Positions 46,813 through 56,157 are shown, counted from the stretch's first letter. The stretch: 64,000 nucleotides of DNA from Thalassomonas viridans (GCF_000948985.2 NZ_CP059733.1:5456001-5520000), one strand, 5' to 3'. Notes: a model not told the origin generated them from the sequence alone. Program-made: numbers and translations.

Positions 46813-49083
46813 ATGAAGGGACCAAGACTAACCATAACCCAGCTTTTCAGCCTGTTCGGCCTGGTTTTATTGCTGCAGGCTTGCGGCGGCTCAGGCAACA
46901 ATGCCCCGACCTTCACCATTTCGGCAGACGCCAGCAAAGTCAGTTTCAGCACTGAAGCGGGCAAGGCATCCGAACAGACCCTGGCGGTAAATGTTACTTT
47001 TGACGGCGAGGGCTTGCTGGTGGGTTACTCACCGGACGCCACTTCTACCGGCTGGCTCAATTACCGCACCGAAAACGTCAGTGCCACTTCCGCCACCATT
47101 TATATTGATGTGATCACGGAATTTGACTCGGAAAACGGACCGGTTTACCTGCCGCAGGGCTTATATAACAGCCGGTTGCGCTTATCCACCGGCAGCACCG
47201 CCGACAGGAACTTAGCGCACCATGATATCGACGTTTCTTTGCTGGTATGGCAGCTTATGAGTTTCGGTGAAACCTTTGGCGCCCAAATCAGCGACAGCCA
47301 GACCGTCTCTTTAGTCAGCAACGGGGAGACCTTAACCGCCGGCTCAGATGTCAACTGGCTGACAGTAGAAACTCAGGTAGACGCAGACAATACCAATATT
47401 ACGGTCACGCCGGACCTCAGCGGTTTCACTGCTGCCGGCCTGTATCAGGGCAATATTACCGTCACCGGCACAAACGGTGAGATGAGCTTTCCGGTGGAAT
47501 TTGGCCTGGACAACCTTTATTTGTTTGCCGATGACAATAACCTGGCTTTCAGCTCTATGCCGGGAACAGATGCTTTAGAGCGTACTATTACCATCAGCAG
47601 TAACAGCCTTTCCCCCTACAACTGGCAGGCCAGCACAGAGGCAAGCTGGCTGACACTGGACCAGGCTGCGGATACTAACCGGTTAACCATCACCGCTGAT
47701 CCTGCCATGGCAATAGCAAATGCCGTTAATAATACCAGCATCACTATTACCTCCACCGGAGATGACAACCTGGTAGCGGAGACCGTCAGCGTCAGTCTTT
47801 ATAACAGCGACACTACTAGTGAAAACTCTACAATTTCAGCGTTAGCCATTAACAATAATGCCCTGGTAAATGCTCCGCTGCAGCCTTATGTCTATGTCGG
47901 CATCAATAACGAATTAAGGGTTTACCACTTATATAGCAATGAACTTATCACTTCCGTGGCAATATCGCCGGAAGATACCTTGCTGGAGCAGTTGGTACTG
48001 CATCCGCAGGGACATTTATTGCTGGCGCATGCCGATGAAACGGTTGTCGATGAAAATGAGCAGGAGCAGACCCTGACCCACAGATATCAAATCGATCTCT
48101 CGGATATTTCTGCCATCACTGCAAGCGAGCTTAGTGAAGGCAATATCATCTCAGATCCTATGATGTTCGCACGTTTTTCCGGTCGTTATTTTGTCGTCAC
48201 CCAGGCGCTGGAAGTGGCAGATTTAAACCTGCAGCAGCTCTATTGGGACAGCAGTGATATCTTTGCGGCGGCAGCCATAGAACAAGCAGGCCAGACCGGC
48301 GGCTTATTTGCCCTGGACGCGACGAACGGCACCTTAAGGCGTTATGACGCCAAGACCAATGACTTTACCGACAGCGGCATCAGCTTAAGCCTCAGCCATA
48401 ATTACCGCCCGGAAAGCCTGGCAGAAAGCGACAATATCAGCGACTTTGTCGTCACCGCCGATGAAGCCAATATTTACCTGATAAGCCCTACCAGCCAGTG
48501 GCTAAGCTTTGACGGCACAGATTTTACCGACCGGGGATTATTGGACAGCGACAGCAACAAAACCGACTTGGCCATCGCCATCAGCCAGGACAACAAACCG
48601 CATTTTGCCCGTTTTGTCCCTGCCCTGGGCTATTTTATCGATATTTACGATAACCAACAGACCCTGGTGACCTCGACGGCAACCCTGGGTGACTTTCCCG
48701 GCACTATCGCGATTTCTGCCGATAACAGACGTGTGCTCGTCAACAGCAGAAATTCGGATAACAGCAACAATATTGAATTTATCAATCTTGTTCGATTTGT
48801 CCCGTCAACCACCGGCTTAACCTTTACTGGTATTTTGGGGGAAAGTATTTCCAGCCAGACGGTGACCATAACAAACATAGGTGAAAACTGGCAGGCAACC
48901 ACGGCGGCCCCCTGGCTGACCTTAACCCAGGATAACAGCGAAGCAGAAGCGCAACTGGACGTTGCCATTGATACCAGTATTATCACAAACACAGGCTCTG
49001 ACAGCAGCACTATTACCCTGACAGATCCAGATAATAATACTTCAACCACAATCACTGTGGAGTTGACAGTCACGGAAAATTAA
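46813..49083 (+). CDS. Large BACON-domain-like surface lipoprotein
   Basis: The 756-residue product begins with a signal peptide and a lipobox LLQAC (Cys24) followed by GGSGNN, as in Gly/Ser-rich surface lipoproteins. Three or more BACON-like beta modules are visible by the conserved W after a proline-poor strand (for example SDVNWLTVETQVD, EASWLTLDQAAD and APWLTLTQDNS) with the closing INITVTPD-like strand. The middle part from about residue 345 to 640 has repeated YDNQQ/LDATNGTLRRYDAKTND blocks that suggest a beta-propeller. BACON domains bind carbohydrate or mucin in known cases. The function is unknown; adhesion or glycan binding is my inference. Confidence 0.75.
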   Translation: MKGPRLTITQLFSLFGLVLLLQACGGSGNNAPTFTISADASKVSFSTEAGKASEQTLAVNVTFDGEGLLVGYSPDATSTGWLNYRTENVSATSATIYIDVITEFDSENGPVYLPQGLYNSRLRLSTGSTADRNLAHHDIDVSLLVWQLMSFGETFGAQISDSQTVSLVSNGETLTAGSDVNWLTVETQVDADNTNITVTPDLSGFTAAGLYQGNITVTGTNGEMSFPVEFGLDNLYLFADDNNLAFSSMPGTDALERTITISSNSLSPYNWQASTEASWLTLDQAADTNRLTITADPAMAIANAVNNTSITITSTGDDNLVAETVSVSLYNSDTTSENSTISALAINNNALVNAPLQPYVYVGINNELRVYHLYSNELITSVAISPEDTLLEQLVLHPQGHLLLAHADETVVDENEQEQTLTHRYQIDLSDISAITASELSEGNIISDPMMFARFSGRYFVVTQALEVADLNLQQLYWDSSDIFAAAAIEQAGQTGGLFALDATNGTLRRYDAKTNDFTDSGISLSLSHNYRPESLAESDNISDFVVTADEANIYLISPTSQWLSFDGTDFTDRGLLDSDSNKTDLAIAISQDNKPHFARFVPALGYFIDIYDNQQTLVTSTATLGDFPGTIAISADNRRVLVNSRNSDNSNNIEFINLVRFVPSTTGLTFTGILGESISSQTVTITNIGENWQATTAAPWLTLTQDNSEAEAQLDVAIDTSIITNTGSDSSTITLTDPDNNTSTTITVELTVTEN

Positions 49084-49112
49084 ACGCCCGGCAGCGCTTT
49101 AAATCAATAAAG

Positions 49113-49151
49113 CCGGTACAGGTATATTACTTACCTGTACCGGTTTTTTAT
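49113..49151 (+). terminator. Terminator of the BACON lipoprotein gene
   Basis: CCGGTACAGGTA (49113-49124) and TACCTGTACCGG (49132-49143) form a perfect 12-bp stem with a 7-nt loop, followed by TTTTTTATTT. It can also serve the convergent hydrolase gene. Confidence 0.9.
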
Positions 49152-49180
49152 TTGGATACCTATTGGGGTAAACAATAAAC

Positions 49181-50029
49181 TTACTGCAAATCTGTAATTA
49201 GCGTCTGCAACCAGCGCTCTTCGTTGATAAAAGACCAGGACCAGTGCTCGTAGTCCTTGCCTATGCCCATCTCAAGGATTTCCTGTTCCGACTTGCCCTC
49301 TGCCAGTGCTTTGCTGATCCGCTTGATGCTGTAATCTATCATTTCGGCAAAAACCTTATACCTGGCCTTGTCGGTTAACTTACCGTGCCCGGGAATGATT
49401 TTGACATCGTCCGGCATTTTCTCCAGCAGCGCATTGACGTTGGCCAAATAAGTTTTCACGTTGCCGCCGTGCTTTAGGTCGACATAAGGAAAACCAAGTT
49501 CAAAAAACAAATCGCCGGTATGCAAAACATTAGCGTTTTTAAAATAAACCACAGAGTCGCCGTCGGTATGGCCGCCGGGTAAATGGGTGATTTGTATTTC
49601 TTCATCCGCCAGATAAACCGTCAGGCCATTTTGATAGGTCACTACGGGCAAGGCTCCAACCTCACCGGGAGATTCTTCACTTATTCTTTGCCGGACATTT
49701 TCATGGGCGAAAACAGGCGCTTTGGCGGCAAAACTGGCGTTACCGCCGGTATGGTCCTTATGGAAGTGAGTATTAACTATATATTTAAGCGCCTTATCGC
49801 TAAGGCCTCTCATGGCGGTTTCGATCCGTTCTGCCAGGGGAGCAAATTGATCATCCACCATAAGCAACCCCTGCTCTGTCGCCAGCACGGCGATATTACC
49901 GCCGGCTCCCTGCAGCATATAGACATTACCGGCCGCCGGCTCGGCCTTGATCTTAACGGAGGCAAAACGGTTGGCATGACTTTGCCAGCCGGTCACCAGT
50001 AAAATGCCAAGCAATAATAATCGTATCAT
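49181..50029 (-). CDS. Periplasmic metallo-beta-lactamase-fold hydrolase
   Basis: The 282-residue protein has a signal peptide (cleavage near SHA, residue 19) and the metal-binding motif NTHFHKDHTGGN (His-X-His-X-Asp-His), a later HLPGGHTDGDSVVYF (His) and IIPGHGKLT (His), so a full dinuclear zinc site. The group includes cyclase-like and subclass B3-like hydrolases of the periplasm; beta-lactamase activity cannot be inferred from the motif alone. It stands alone on the minus strand. Confidence 0.9.
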   Translation of the reverse strand: MIRLLLLGILLVTGWQSHANRFASVKIKAEPAAGNVYMLQGAGGNIAVLATEQGLLMVDDQFAPLAERIETAMRGLSDKALKYIVNTHFHKDHTGGNASFAAKAPVFAHENVRQRISEESPGEVGALPVVTYQNGLTVYLADEEIQITHLPGGHTDGDSVVYFKNANVLHTGDLFFELGFPYVDLKHGGNVKTYLANVNALLEKMPDDVKIIPGHGKLTDKARYKVFAEMIDYSIKRISKALAEGKSEQEILEMGIGKDYEHWSWSFINEERWLQTLITDLQ

Positions 50030-50138
50030 TTTTCATCCCTAAGCTAAGTGCGAATGTAAGTGAATAACTTACTATATAGAGATATCTAAAGAAGTGAATA
50101 AAAAACAGACTTATAGCACGAATCTGTGGCTTTAACCG

Positions 50139-51203
50139 CTATAAAGTCAGCTCCAGTTGCCTGGCGGAATCGACTTTTTCTTCTTCCAGGCCGATATGAA
50201 CCCCCAGCAGCCTGACCGCCTTGCCTTCGCCCCGGGTCATGGCTTCAGTCAGCAATTCATCAAAAATATCGTCATCAAAATAGCTGTGTTTGAATTCTTT
50301 GGTGGTTTGGTGAAAGTCTTTAAATTTAACCTTTACCCCGAGTTTACTTATGCTACGGGAAGTCAGGTGCTTTTTGGCACGCCGTTTCAGTTCGGGAATA
50401 AGCTTGTCTTTCATCAACTGGTGAAGCTCCTCTTTGCTCTGAATGTCTTCAGAAAAAGTACGCTCGACCCCCACAGATTTTCGTATCCTGGAGACTTCCA
50501 CCGCCCTGTCATCAATGCCCTGGCACCGCCGCCAGAGAATGCCGCCAAACTTGCCAAAGGCCTGTACCAGATCTTCTTCGCTGGACTGACGTACATCTTT
50601 ACCGACTTTCAGGTTATAACGATGCAGTTTTTCTGCAGTCACTTTACCCACCCCGGGGATCTTGGTTAACGGCATAGCGTCAATAAAACTTTCAACTTTC
50701 TCGGGAGGGATCACATACTGGCCGTTAGGTTTGTTGAGATCGGAAGCCACCTTTGCCAGGTATTTAATTGGCGCAACTCCGGCAGAAGCGGTCAGGTTTA
50801 ATTCTTTATATATCGCCTGGCGTATGTCCTGGGCAATAAGGGTGGCCGAGCCATGAAACATGTCACAATCGGTTACATCCAGGTAGGCCTCGTCGAGTGA
50901 CAAAGGTTCGATTAAATCTGTATAGCGGTGCATTATTTCGCGTATTTTGGCACTGATCTCCTGATAAACTTCCATTCTGCCCGGCAATAACACCAGGTCG
51001 GGACACTTTTGCAGGGCTACCGCCGTCGACATGGCCGAGCGGATGCCAAACTGACGCGCGATATAATTACAGGTCGAAAGCACGCCCCGACGATCCGACT
51101 TGCCGCCGACAGCAACGGGCAACCCCGCCAGCGCCGGGTTATCCCGGATTTCGACGGAAACATAAAACGCATCCATATCAATGTGAATTATTTTTCGCTG
51201 CAT
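50139..51203 (-). CDS. dinB: DNA polymerase IV
   Basis: The 354-residue Y-family polymerase has IIHIDMDAFYVSVE, the catalytic SLDEAYLDVT and the YNLKVGKDVRQSSEEDL little-finger region, plus a C-terminal beta-clamp motif QLELTL. It performs error-prone translesion synthesis. The length matches E. coli DinB (351). The upstream region has an AT-rich sequence without an obvious LexA box. Confidence 0.97.
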   Translation of the reverse strand: MQRKIIHIDMDAFYVSVEIRDNPALAGLPVAVGGKSDRRGVLSTCNYIARQFGIRSAMSTAVALQKCPDLVLLPGRMEVYQEISAKIREIMHRYTDLIEPLSLDEAYLDVTDCDMFHGSATLIAQDIRQAIYKELNLTASAGVAPIKYLAKVASDLNKPNGQYVIPPEKVESFIDAMPLTKIPGVGKVTAEKLHRYNLKVGKDVRQSSEEDLVQAFGKFGGILWRRCQGIDDRAVEVSRIRKSVGVERTFSEDIQSKEELHQLMKDKLIPELKRRAKKHLTSRSISKLGVKVKFKDFHQTTKEFKHSYFDDDIFDELLTEAMTRGEGKAVRLLGVHIGLEEEKVDSARQLELTL

Positions 51204-51346
51204 ACCTTAAAGCGCCGATAAACACACCAACCAAACTGTACATAAAAACAGTATAGACGAAAATAGTTATTTTTTCGACCCGATAAAAAATTAAATATAT
51301 AGACGTTACCGGCAGGTGCTTGCAAATAAGATAAAACAGGTAAGTT

Positions 51347-51709
51347 TTATGGGTTCTGCATCCTGAACTTCTGCCGTTTTTCCAGCAGGCGCTGGTATTG
51401 CTCCGGAGTCAGCACCGGTTGCAACTCAGTTTGAATTTCATCCATAATGCTGCGAAGCTCCTGGCGCGACTGTTCAAAACTTGCACTTACCCGGGTTCCT
51501 GCCGGCGCCAATATAGCTTCGATTTGCCTTTGCTGCTGTTCGCTAACAGGTTCAAGCAAGCCGGTCATCTGCCGGACAAAACCCTGCTCGGTAATAAATA
51601 ATTTCGCCTGCTCAACCCTGTGCTGGGCAACTTTGGCAATAAGTAAACCTCCGAGCATCATGCCCAGAATAAAAATAATGCCAAACAACACATATGGCTT
51701 ATATTTCAT
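51347..51709 (-). CDS. Membrane-anchored Spy/CpxP-like protein
   Basis: The 120-residue product has one N-terminal membrane helix (about residues 7-27, with a GxxxG pattern) and a helical periplasmic part with a heavy-metal-resistance or LTxxQ-like end (LTPEQYQRLLEKRQKF). Such proteins are periplasmic chaperones or metal sensors for ECF and CpxRA circuits. It is the last gene of the sigma operon and starts 1 nt before the end of the preceding gene's stop codon. Confidence 0.75.
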   Translation of the reverse strand: MKYKPYVLFGIIFILGMMLGGLLIAKVAQHRVEQAKLFITEQGFVRQMTGLLEPVSEQQQRQIEAILAPAGTRVSASFEQSRQELRSIMDEIQTELQPVLTPEQYQRLLEKRQKFRMQNP

Positions 51710-52015
51710 TTAAAAACCTCCAAATGCCAGGCTCACCACATCAAGTGTCGTGAATCCCAGCAGCATATCCAGAGCCCCGGCCCCTTCCTGCGCCATGGCA
51801 ACATTGCTCATGCCCATTAAGCTGCAGGTGATGGCCGCTGGCAAAGCTATACGCTTGAACCCTTTCGTCAGTTCAGGCCAGCTGATACCCAGGCAAGTAT
51901 TTTTCTGCTCTTCGACAATTTTTTGCATCAGCTTTTCATTAAAGGCATCAGAAAAACGAGTTGCAGCATGTTTAGCGACATATTGCTCAATGCCGTCATC
52001 GGGATTATTTTTCAT
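51710..52015 (-). CDS. Small single-helix membrane protein, candidate anti-sigma partner
   Basis: I place the start at the ATG at 52015 (101 residues), because GGGGAGA lies 7-8 nt upstream; an ORF 7 codons longer begins at 52036. The first 55 residues are hydrophilic, and a helix follows near residues 58-77 (LPAAITCSLMGMSNVAMA). The layout, placed directly after an ECF sigma gene, is that of an anti-sigma factor, but no zinc-binding HXXXCXXC motif is present. The tail is hydrophobic (LLGFTTLDVVSLAFGGF). Role not proven. Confidence 0.6.
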   Translation of the reverse strand: MKNNPDDGIEQYVAKHAATRFSDAFNEKLMQKIVEEQKNTCLGISWPELTKGFKRIALPAAITCSLMGMSNVAMAQEGAGALDMLLGFTTLDVVSLAFGGF

Positions 52016-52038
52016 GTCTGTCTCCCCTGTCTCCATTG

Positions 52039-52659
52039 TTAAGAGTTAAAAGCCGTTGTTGATGCTGCGGCGCTAACATAGCCGGCCAGTTGTTTTTTCC
52101 CGCGATCCAGTTGTGATAATACCGTACCTAAAGGGATCTCAAGAATATCGGCGGTTTCCTGCGTTGAATAACCGTTGATTAAGCGCAGAACCACCACCGA
52201 GCGTACATTGCTGTCAAGTTTACTCAAGCCCCTGTGCACCAATTGCCGGTTCGCAAGAACAGTATCCAGGGGAGCACCGTCATCCGCAAGTGCTGACAAC
52301 TCAGGCTCCTGTTCCTGCTCTTTTTTCGAAAATGATAATGCCTGCCATAAAAAACTCCGCCGCTTTTTACGGCGCATATAATCAATACATAAATTTACCG
52401 TTATCCGGGTGACATAGGTTTTTACCTGCGCCTGCCCCCTGAATTCTCCCTTGACTATGGCCCGGTATAAGCGGATCAGGGCTTCCTGCCCGATATCTTC
52501 AGCATCTTGTCCCGGACCTATCATGCCGTTGGCCGTTGCCGCCACCGTGTTTTCGTGCCGCTTTAACAGACATTGCAGGGCTTTATTATCACCCTGCGCT
52601 ATCAGCAGCAACAACTCCTCGTCACTATTATCCCCGGTGAACATCATCGGCAGATTCAA
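52039..52659 (-). CDS. ECF-type RNA polymerase sigma factor
   Basis: The 206-residue protein has sigma region 2 (QDAEDIGQEALIRLYRAIVKGEFRGQAQVKTYVTRITVNLCIDYMRRKKRR, residues about 50-101) and region 4 (SKLDSNVRSVVVLRLINGYSTQETADILEIPLGTVLSQLDRGKKQL). It belongs to the sigma-70 ECF group. A linker of about 40 residues is richer in charged residues than usual. The start overlaps the end of the fatty acid hydroxylase gene, so the two are coupled. The regulon is unknown; the neighbours suggest an envelope or membrane stress response. Confidence 0.92.
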   Translation of the reverse strand: MNLPMMFTGDNSDEELLLLIAQGDNKALQCLLKRHENTVAATANGMIGPGQDAEDIGQEALIRLYRAIVKGEFRGQAQVKTYVTRITVNLCIDYMRRKKRRSFLWQALSFSKKEQEQEPELSALADDGAPLDTVLANRQLVHRGLSKLDSNVRSVVVLRLINGYSTQETADILEIPLGTVLSQLDRGKKQLAGYVSAAASTTAFNS

Positions 52660-53549
52660 AGCTTCTTAGTCTCGGCATTCGCTCCGGCATTAACCTCGGA
52701 AAATTCCGGTGCTTTTACCCTGGGGCGCCAGCCGGGACGGGCAAATAAGAACCCGAATGCCTGCCTTATTCCCTGCGCCCGCCGTAGATCTCTGAACATT
52801 TTTACCCATTCATCAAAGGCAATGATAACAGGATTATAACTGAACAAGGGGCGGGTTAAGCCGTAAATGACTTTTTCTTCTTCCCCGGCAAAAGTTGCAA
52901 ACAACCTGTCATAAATAATCAGTACGCCGCCAAAGTTTTTATCCAGATAGCGGGAATTTGAACCATGATGCACCCTATGATGGGAAGGCGTATTTAAAAA
53001 CCACTCTAACGGTCCCAGTTTGCCAATCAGTTCCGTATGCAAAAACACCTGATAAAACAAGCTGATCGCTAAAGTCACAAAAATCAGTAAGGGGTGAAAA
53101 CCAAGCACAGCCAGCGGCATAAAAACTAATACCCCGCCGGAGAGCAAGCCGGTCCATCCCAGCCGGGCAGCCACTGAAAGGTTCATATGATTGGCGGAAT
53201 GGTGCACGCTGTGTGTTGCCCATAACCAGCGAATTTTATGGGCCCACCTGTGGTGCCAGTAGTAGGCCAGCTCAAACAAAAGAAAATAAACTATGCCTGT
53301 GGCAAGGTTATCCACGGTGATGGTCATAACCCTGTATTCATATGCCCAGAACACAAGCCCGCCGGCAATCCCGTAGGTAACCAGGTCAATCAAGCGCTTG
53401 ATAATCGCCACGGAAAAATTGGCCAGGGATTCGCGCCAGGGGAACTTTTTCTTGCGGACAGCTATAAGCCATAATGCCTCCAGCGCAACAACCGAAGCCA
53501 AAAAGACAAGAAAAACAGCATTATTCCAGTGGGTAGCAGTTTCCATCAA
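52656..53549 (-). CDS. Sterol desaturase / fatty acid hydroxylase family membrane protein
   Basis: The 297-residue protein has three or more hydrophobic segments and the di-iron histidine motifs of the family: HHRWAHK, HSVHHSANH and HRVHHGS, in the usual order. These enzymes hydroxylate or desaturate lipid chains at the membrane. The C-terminal 60 residues are cytoplasmic and Arg-rich. It is the second gene of the sigma operon. Substrate unknown. Confidence 0.92.
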   Translation of the reverse strand: MMETATHWNNAVFLVFLASVVALEALWLIAVRKKKFPWRESLANFSVAIIKRLIDLVTYGIAGGLVFWAYEYRVMTITVDNLATGIVYFLLFELAYYWHHRWAHKIRWLWATHSVHHSANHMNLSVAARLGWTGLLSGGVLVFMPLAVLGFHPLLIFVTLAISLFYQVFLHTELIGKLGPLEWFLNTPSHHRVHHGSNSRYLDKNFGGVLIIYDRLFATFAGEEEKVIYGLTRPLFSYNPVIIAFDEWVKMFRDLRRAQGIRQAFGFLFARPGWRPRVKAPEFSEVNAGANAETKKL

Positions 53550-53896
53550 CTAACCTCCCCGCTTAACGGTTGCGTATCTTATTGCGGAAAGCCTTTTTAT
53601 TTTCCGTCTGAATTTTCTTGTATTCCTCCATCTGTTTCTCATCAAGAATCTTAGCAACTTTACTGTTATTGCTTTCTTCCAATTGTTTCATGTCTTTGCT
53701 CATCGCCCGCAATTGACTGAAGGAAAGTTTTTCCCTTTTCTCCCCGGCGGAGAGCTTGATGCCGTGCTTTTCCAGCAACTTGAAACGCGCCGTTATATAC
53801 TCTTCCATCAAAGGCGCAAGCTGTTCTTCCTGGCTCTCACTCAGTTTCAGCCTGACTTTGGTTGCCTCTATACGCTCAACCATTTGTTCAAAGCCT

Positions 53897-53906
53897 TGTG
53901 CCCCTG
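53897..53906. repeat. Target site duplication, left
   Basis: TGTGCCCCTG directly flanks the left end of the IS element and is repeated exactly at 55177-55186. Confidence 0.95.
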
Positions 53907-55176
53907 CAGGGCAAACGGGTCTAAATCATACAGCTTTAAATCCAACGGTTAATACTTTCATCATATAATTATTATCCCAACCGGCCTTTAGACGCTTATT
54001 TTTTACGCCAACTTTGGCACTGAGCTCATTTTTAAGTAGGTTAAGCGCTACTTTATTCATCAATGCTATATTTTCAGCAGCATGTCCGCTACGAAGCCGA
54101 TTTTGGTCTTCGTTAAAGCTAACATCCAATTGCCAATGCAGCTTATTCTCAACGTGCCAATGACTACGTATCGCCATTGCCAAAAATTCGGCACTTTTAT
54201 CTGCATGGCTCGTTATGTAATAGCGTTTCTCTCTCGATACCTTGCCACCACTTTCCCTCGTTGAATCCACCACAGCTATCGCTTTGACGGTATTCCATTT
54301 AGGATGGCGCTCTATAAGCCAGTCCACATCTGTTGTTAACCAAATATCCCGCTGTTCAACACGACCGTGCTCACCATCCACTGTTTTATGAACGCTATGT
54401 TCTACTGTGCTGAAGTGCTTAGCTAACTGAGTTTCTAAGAAAAACTTCACGTCATCATGAAATTCCCCTTGGTTCCCCTTAAGTGCCAATAAATAATTCG
54501 CCTCTTTATCAACTATTTGGTCACCAATTTTATACTGGCAACCCATGGCATCTGTTGTGATGGTTGCCCCTTTAATATCTAATAGCTTTAACAAGATTGG
54601 GATGGCTGTAATTTCATTAGACTTATCTGCAACTTTAACCTGACCAAAACAGAGATTATTCTTTACAGACCAAGCACTGACTATATGTATTGCAGGGTTA
54701 CCAGAAGCTTTATCAAGCGTACTGCGCATCACTTTACCGTCAATGGCGACAATATCATCATTTAAGTGACCTAACTGGCTAACCCAACGGATGAATGCCT
54801 CACCAAATTCTTTGGGATTTAATCGGTTTAATACATCACCGAAGGTATCATGGCTTGGAATGCCATGAGATAAATCTAAAAACTCACTAAACCAATCTTG
54901 CTTAGATTTGCCATATTCTTCAATTGCGCAGAAATCATCGCACCCACAGATAATGGCGCATATTGAAATGGTTAATATATTAACCAGGGGGTGGCGCTGA
55001 GTTCGAGTTACACGAGGGTCGGTTAGATCACTAAATACTTGGCTGATAGTCGTCTCTGTCATTGTCTTTATTCAAGCAAAGGCTACTATAAACCACGATC
55101 ATAATGATCAGTCAAATGATCACGGAATAAATACTTCAAAACAAGCTAATTGATTAAATTAGACCCGTTCGCCCTG
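53907..55176 (-). mobile_element. Intact ISAs1-family insertion sequence (1270 bp)
   Basis: The element has terminal inverted repeats: CAGGGCAAACGGGTCTAA at the left and CAGGGCGAACGGGTCTAA (minus strand) at the right, matching at 17 of 18 positions. It carries one transposase gene and is flanked by a 10-bp direct repeat, a size known for ISAs1-family targets. All parts are intact, so it may still be mobile. Confidence 0.95.
53926..55062 (-). CDS. ISAs1-family transposase
   Basis: The 378-residue protein begins FSDLTDPRVTRTQRHPLVNILTI, which is the ISAs1 family N-terminus, and shows DDE elements in VAIDGKVMRST (first Asp) and ITTDAMGCQ (second Asp), with the last acidic residue expected in the region SHWHVENKLHWQLD. 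It should catalyse cut or copy of its own element. The gene fills the element between the two inverted repeats. Confidence 0.95.
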   Translation of the reverse strand: MTETTISQVFSDLTDPRVTRTQRHPLVNILTISICAIICGCDDFCAIEEYGKSKQDWFSEFLDLSHGIPSHDTFGDVLNRLNPKEFGEAFIRWVSQLGHLNDDIVAIDGKVMRSTLDKASGNPAIHIVSAWSVKNNLCFGQVKVADKSNEITAIPILLKLLDIKGATITTDAMGCQYKIGDQIVDKEANYLLALKGNQGEFHDDVKFFLETQLAKHFSTVEHSVHKTVDGEHGRVEQRDIWLTTDVDWLIERHPKWNTVKAIAVVDSTRESGGKVSREKRYYITSHADKSAEFLAMAIRSHWHVENKLHWQLDVSFNEDQNRLRSGHAAENIALMNKVALNLLKNELSAKVGVKNKRLKAGWDNNYMMKVLTVGFKAV

Positions 55177-55186
55177 TGTGCCCCTG
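55177..55186. repeat. Target site duplication, right
   Basis: TGTGCCCCTG, an exact copy of the sequence at 53897-53906. Confidence 0.95.
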
Positions 55187-55518
55187 TTTGCCTTATATCA
55201 CCCTCCTGCCCTGCAGCCGGAGCTGCCAGCAATACCGACAAAGCGAAAATCGCCGATAACAACAAAGAATAACGAATAAAACAAGAATGAAGTTTGATCA
55301 TATATATGTGCCTGTGATTATTAAATTCATCCTATTTGACGCACGCCAAACAGGTTTTATTCTCGAACAACAAAATTATTTCGTTTGCGACCGAAAATGG
55401 CTCTAAAGCCGGAAATTCAACAGGGATAAATGCCAACTCGACGGCTGAGATTTATCCCGTTATTTGATGCGGAGTAGCAGAACATCAACACAAAAGCTCC
55501 GCTGGTGGCAGCCAGATA

Positions 55519-56157
55519 TTAAATAGTTTCGTTATCGGCAACTATATCGGCGATACACTGGCGAACGGCGCGTCTGGTGGCTAAGCGGACTTTTTTGATC
55601 ACAAGGAATTCGTCCCTGGAGAGCATACCATCTTCATCGGCATCCAGTTTAGCGAAGGAAGCCGTTACCCTTGCGGTTCTGGCGGCAACCAGTTCGTCAC
55701 CGTCAATAAAACCGTCTCCCGAGGTATCAAGCCGGGCAAACCTGTCCTGCGGCGAAAGTAAATACCCGCTATCCGACACCAGGATATATTCATTGCCGGT
55801 TTCATCTTTAACATCCGCCACACAAGCCATTACCTCTTCGGCGATATCTGAATAGTCTGCAAGAACACCGCTGCGTTTTCGCTGGAATTCCTCAAAAGAA
55901 ACAACACCATCTTCGTTTTTATCTTTTCTTTTTAACACCCTTTCCGCTTTCGTTGCAGCGTGCACCGTCATTTCATCAACAGATAAGACGCCATCGTCAT
56001 TAACATCCAGACGGTTAAAAAGTTTATAGCTATTATGGCTCCCCTGCAGATAAGCTCCCCGCTCAAAAGCCGAGGCAGGTGCGGCGGACAAGACACTTAC
56101 GGCTGCGAACAATCCGGTGAAAAGTGCAAGCTTTACTGATTTTTTTCTCGTCAACAT
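55519..56157 (-). CDS. Secreted protein with four EF-hands
   Basis: The 212-residue protein has a signal peptide (cleavage near ASA, residue 30) and four EF-hand loops: DVNDDGVLSVDE, DKNEDGVVSFEE, DTSGDGFIDGDE and DADEDGMLSRDE, all with good ligand positions. Two Cys in the middle and C-terminal parts (CVADVKDE and CIADIVAD) may form a disulfide. It should be a periplasmic or extracellular calcium sensor or buffer. It is divergent from the HupE-like gene. Confidence 0.9.
   Translation of the reverse strand: MLTRKKSVKLALFTGLFAAVSVLSAAPASAFERGAYLQGSHNSYKLFNRLDVNDDGVLSVDEMTVHAATKAERVLKRKDKNEDGVVSFEEFQRKRSGVLADYSDIAEEVMACVADVKDETGNEYILVSDSGYLLSPQDRFARLDTSGDGFIDGDELVAARTARVTASFAKLDADEDGMLSRDEFLVIKKVRLATRRAVRQCIADIVADNETI

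Larger units (their letters stand above)
53563..55301 (-). pseudogene. Spy/CpxP-like secreted protein split by an ISAs1 element
   Basis: The 5' part starts at the ATG at 55301 and encodes a signal peptide (YSLLLSAIFALSVLLAAPAA, then AGQEGDI). The 3' part (53563-53896) encodes the helical remainder with LSESQEEQLAPLMEEYITARF and a Lys/Arg-rich end. Removing the insertion and one copy of the 10-bp target duplication gives an uninterrupted frame ...GDIRQTGAQGFEQMVERI..., about 149 residues. So one gene was split in recent time. It is the first gene of the hydroxylase-sigma operon, and the insertion may disturb transcription of the rest. Confidence 0.92.

Noticed and set aside
53926..55062. Transposase gene as a member of a wider composite transposon
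   Set aside because: Only one element with a single target duplication is seen, and the flanks rejoin a single gene. There is no second copy in the window.
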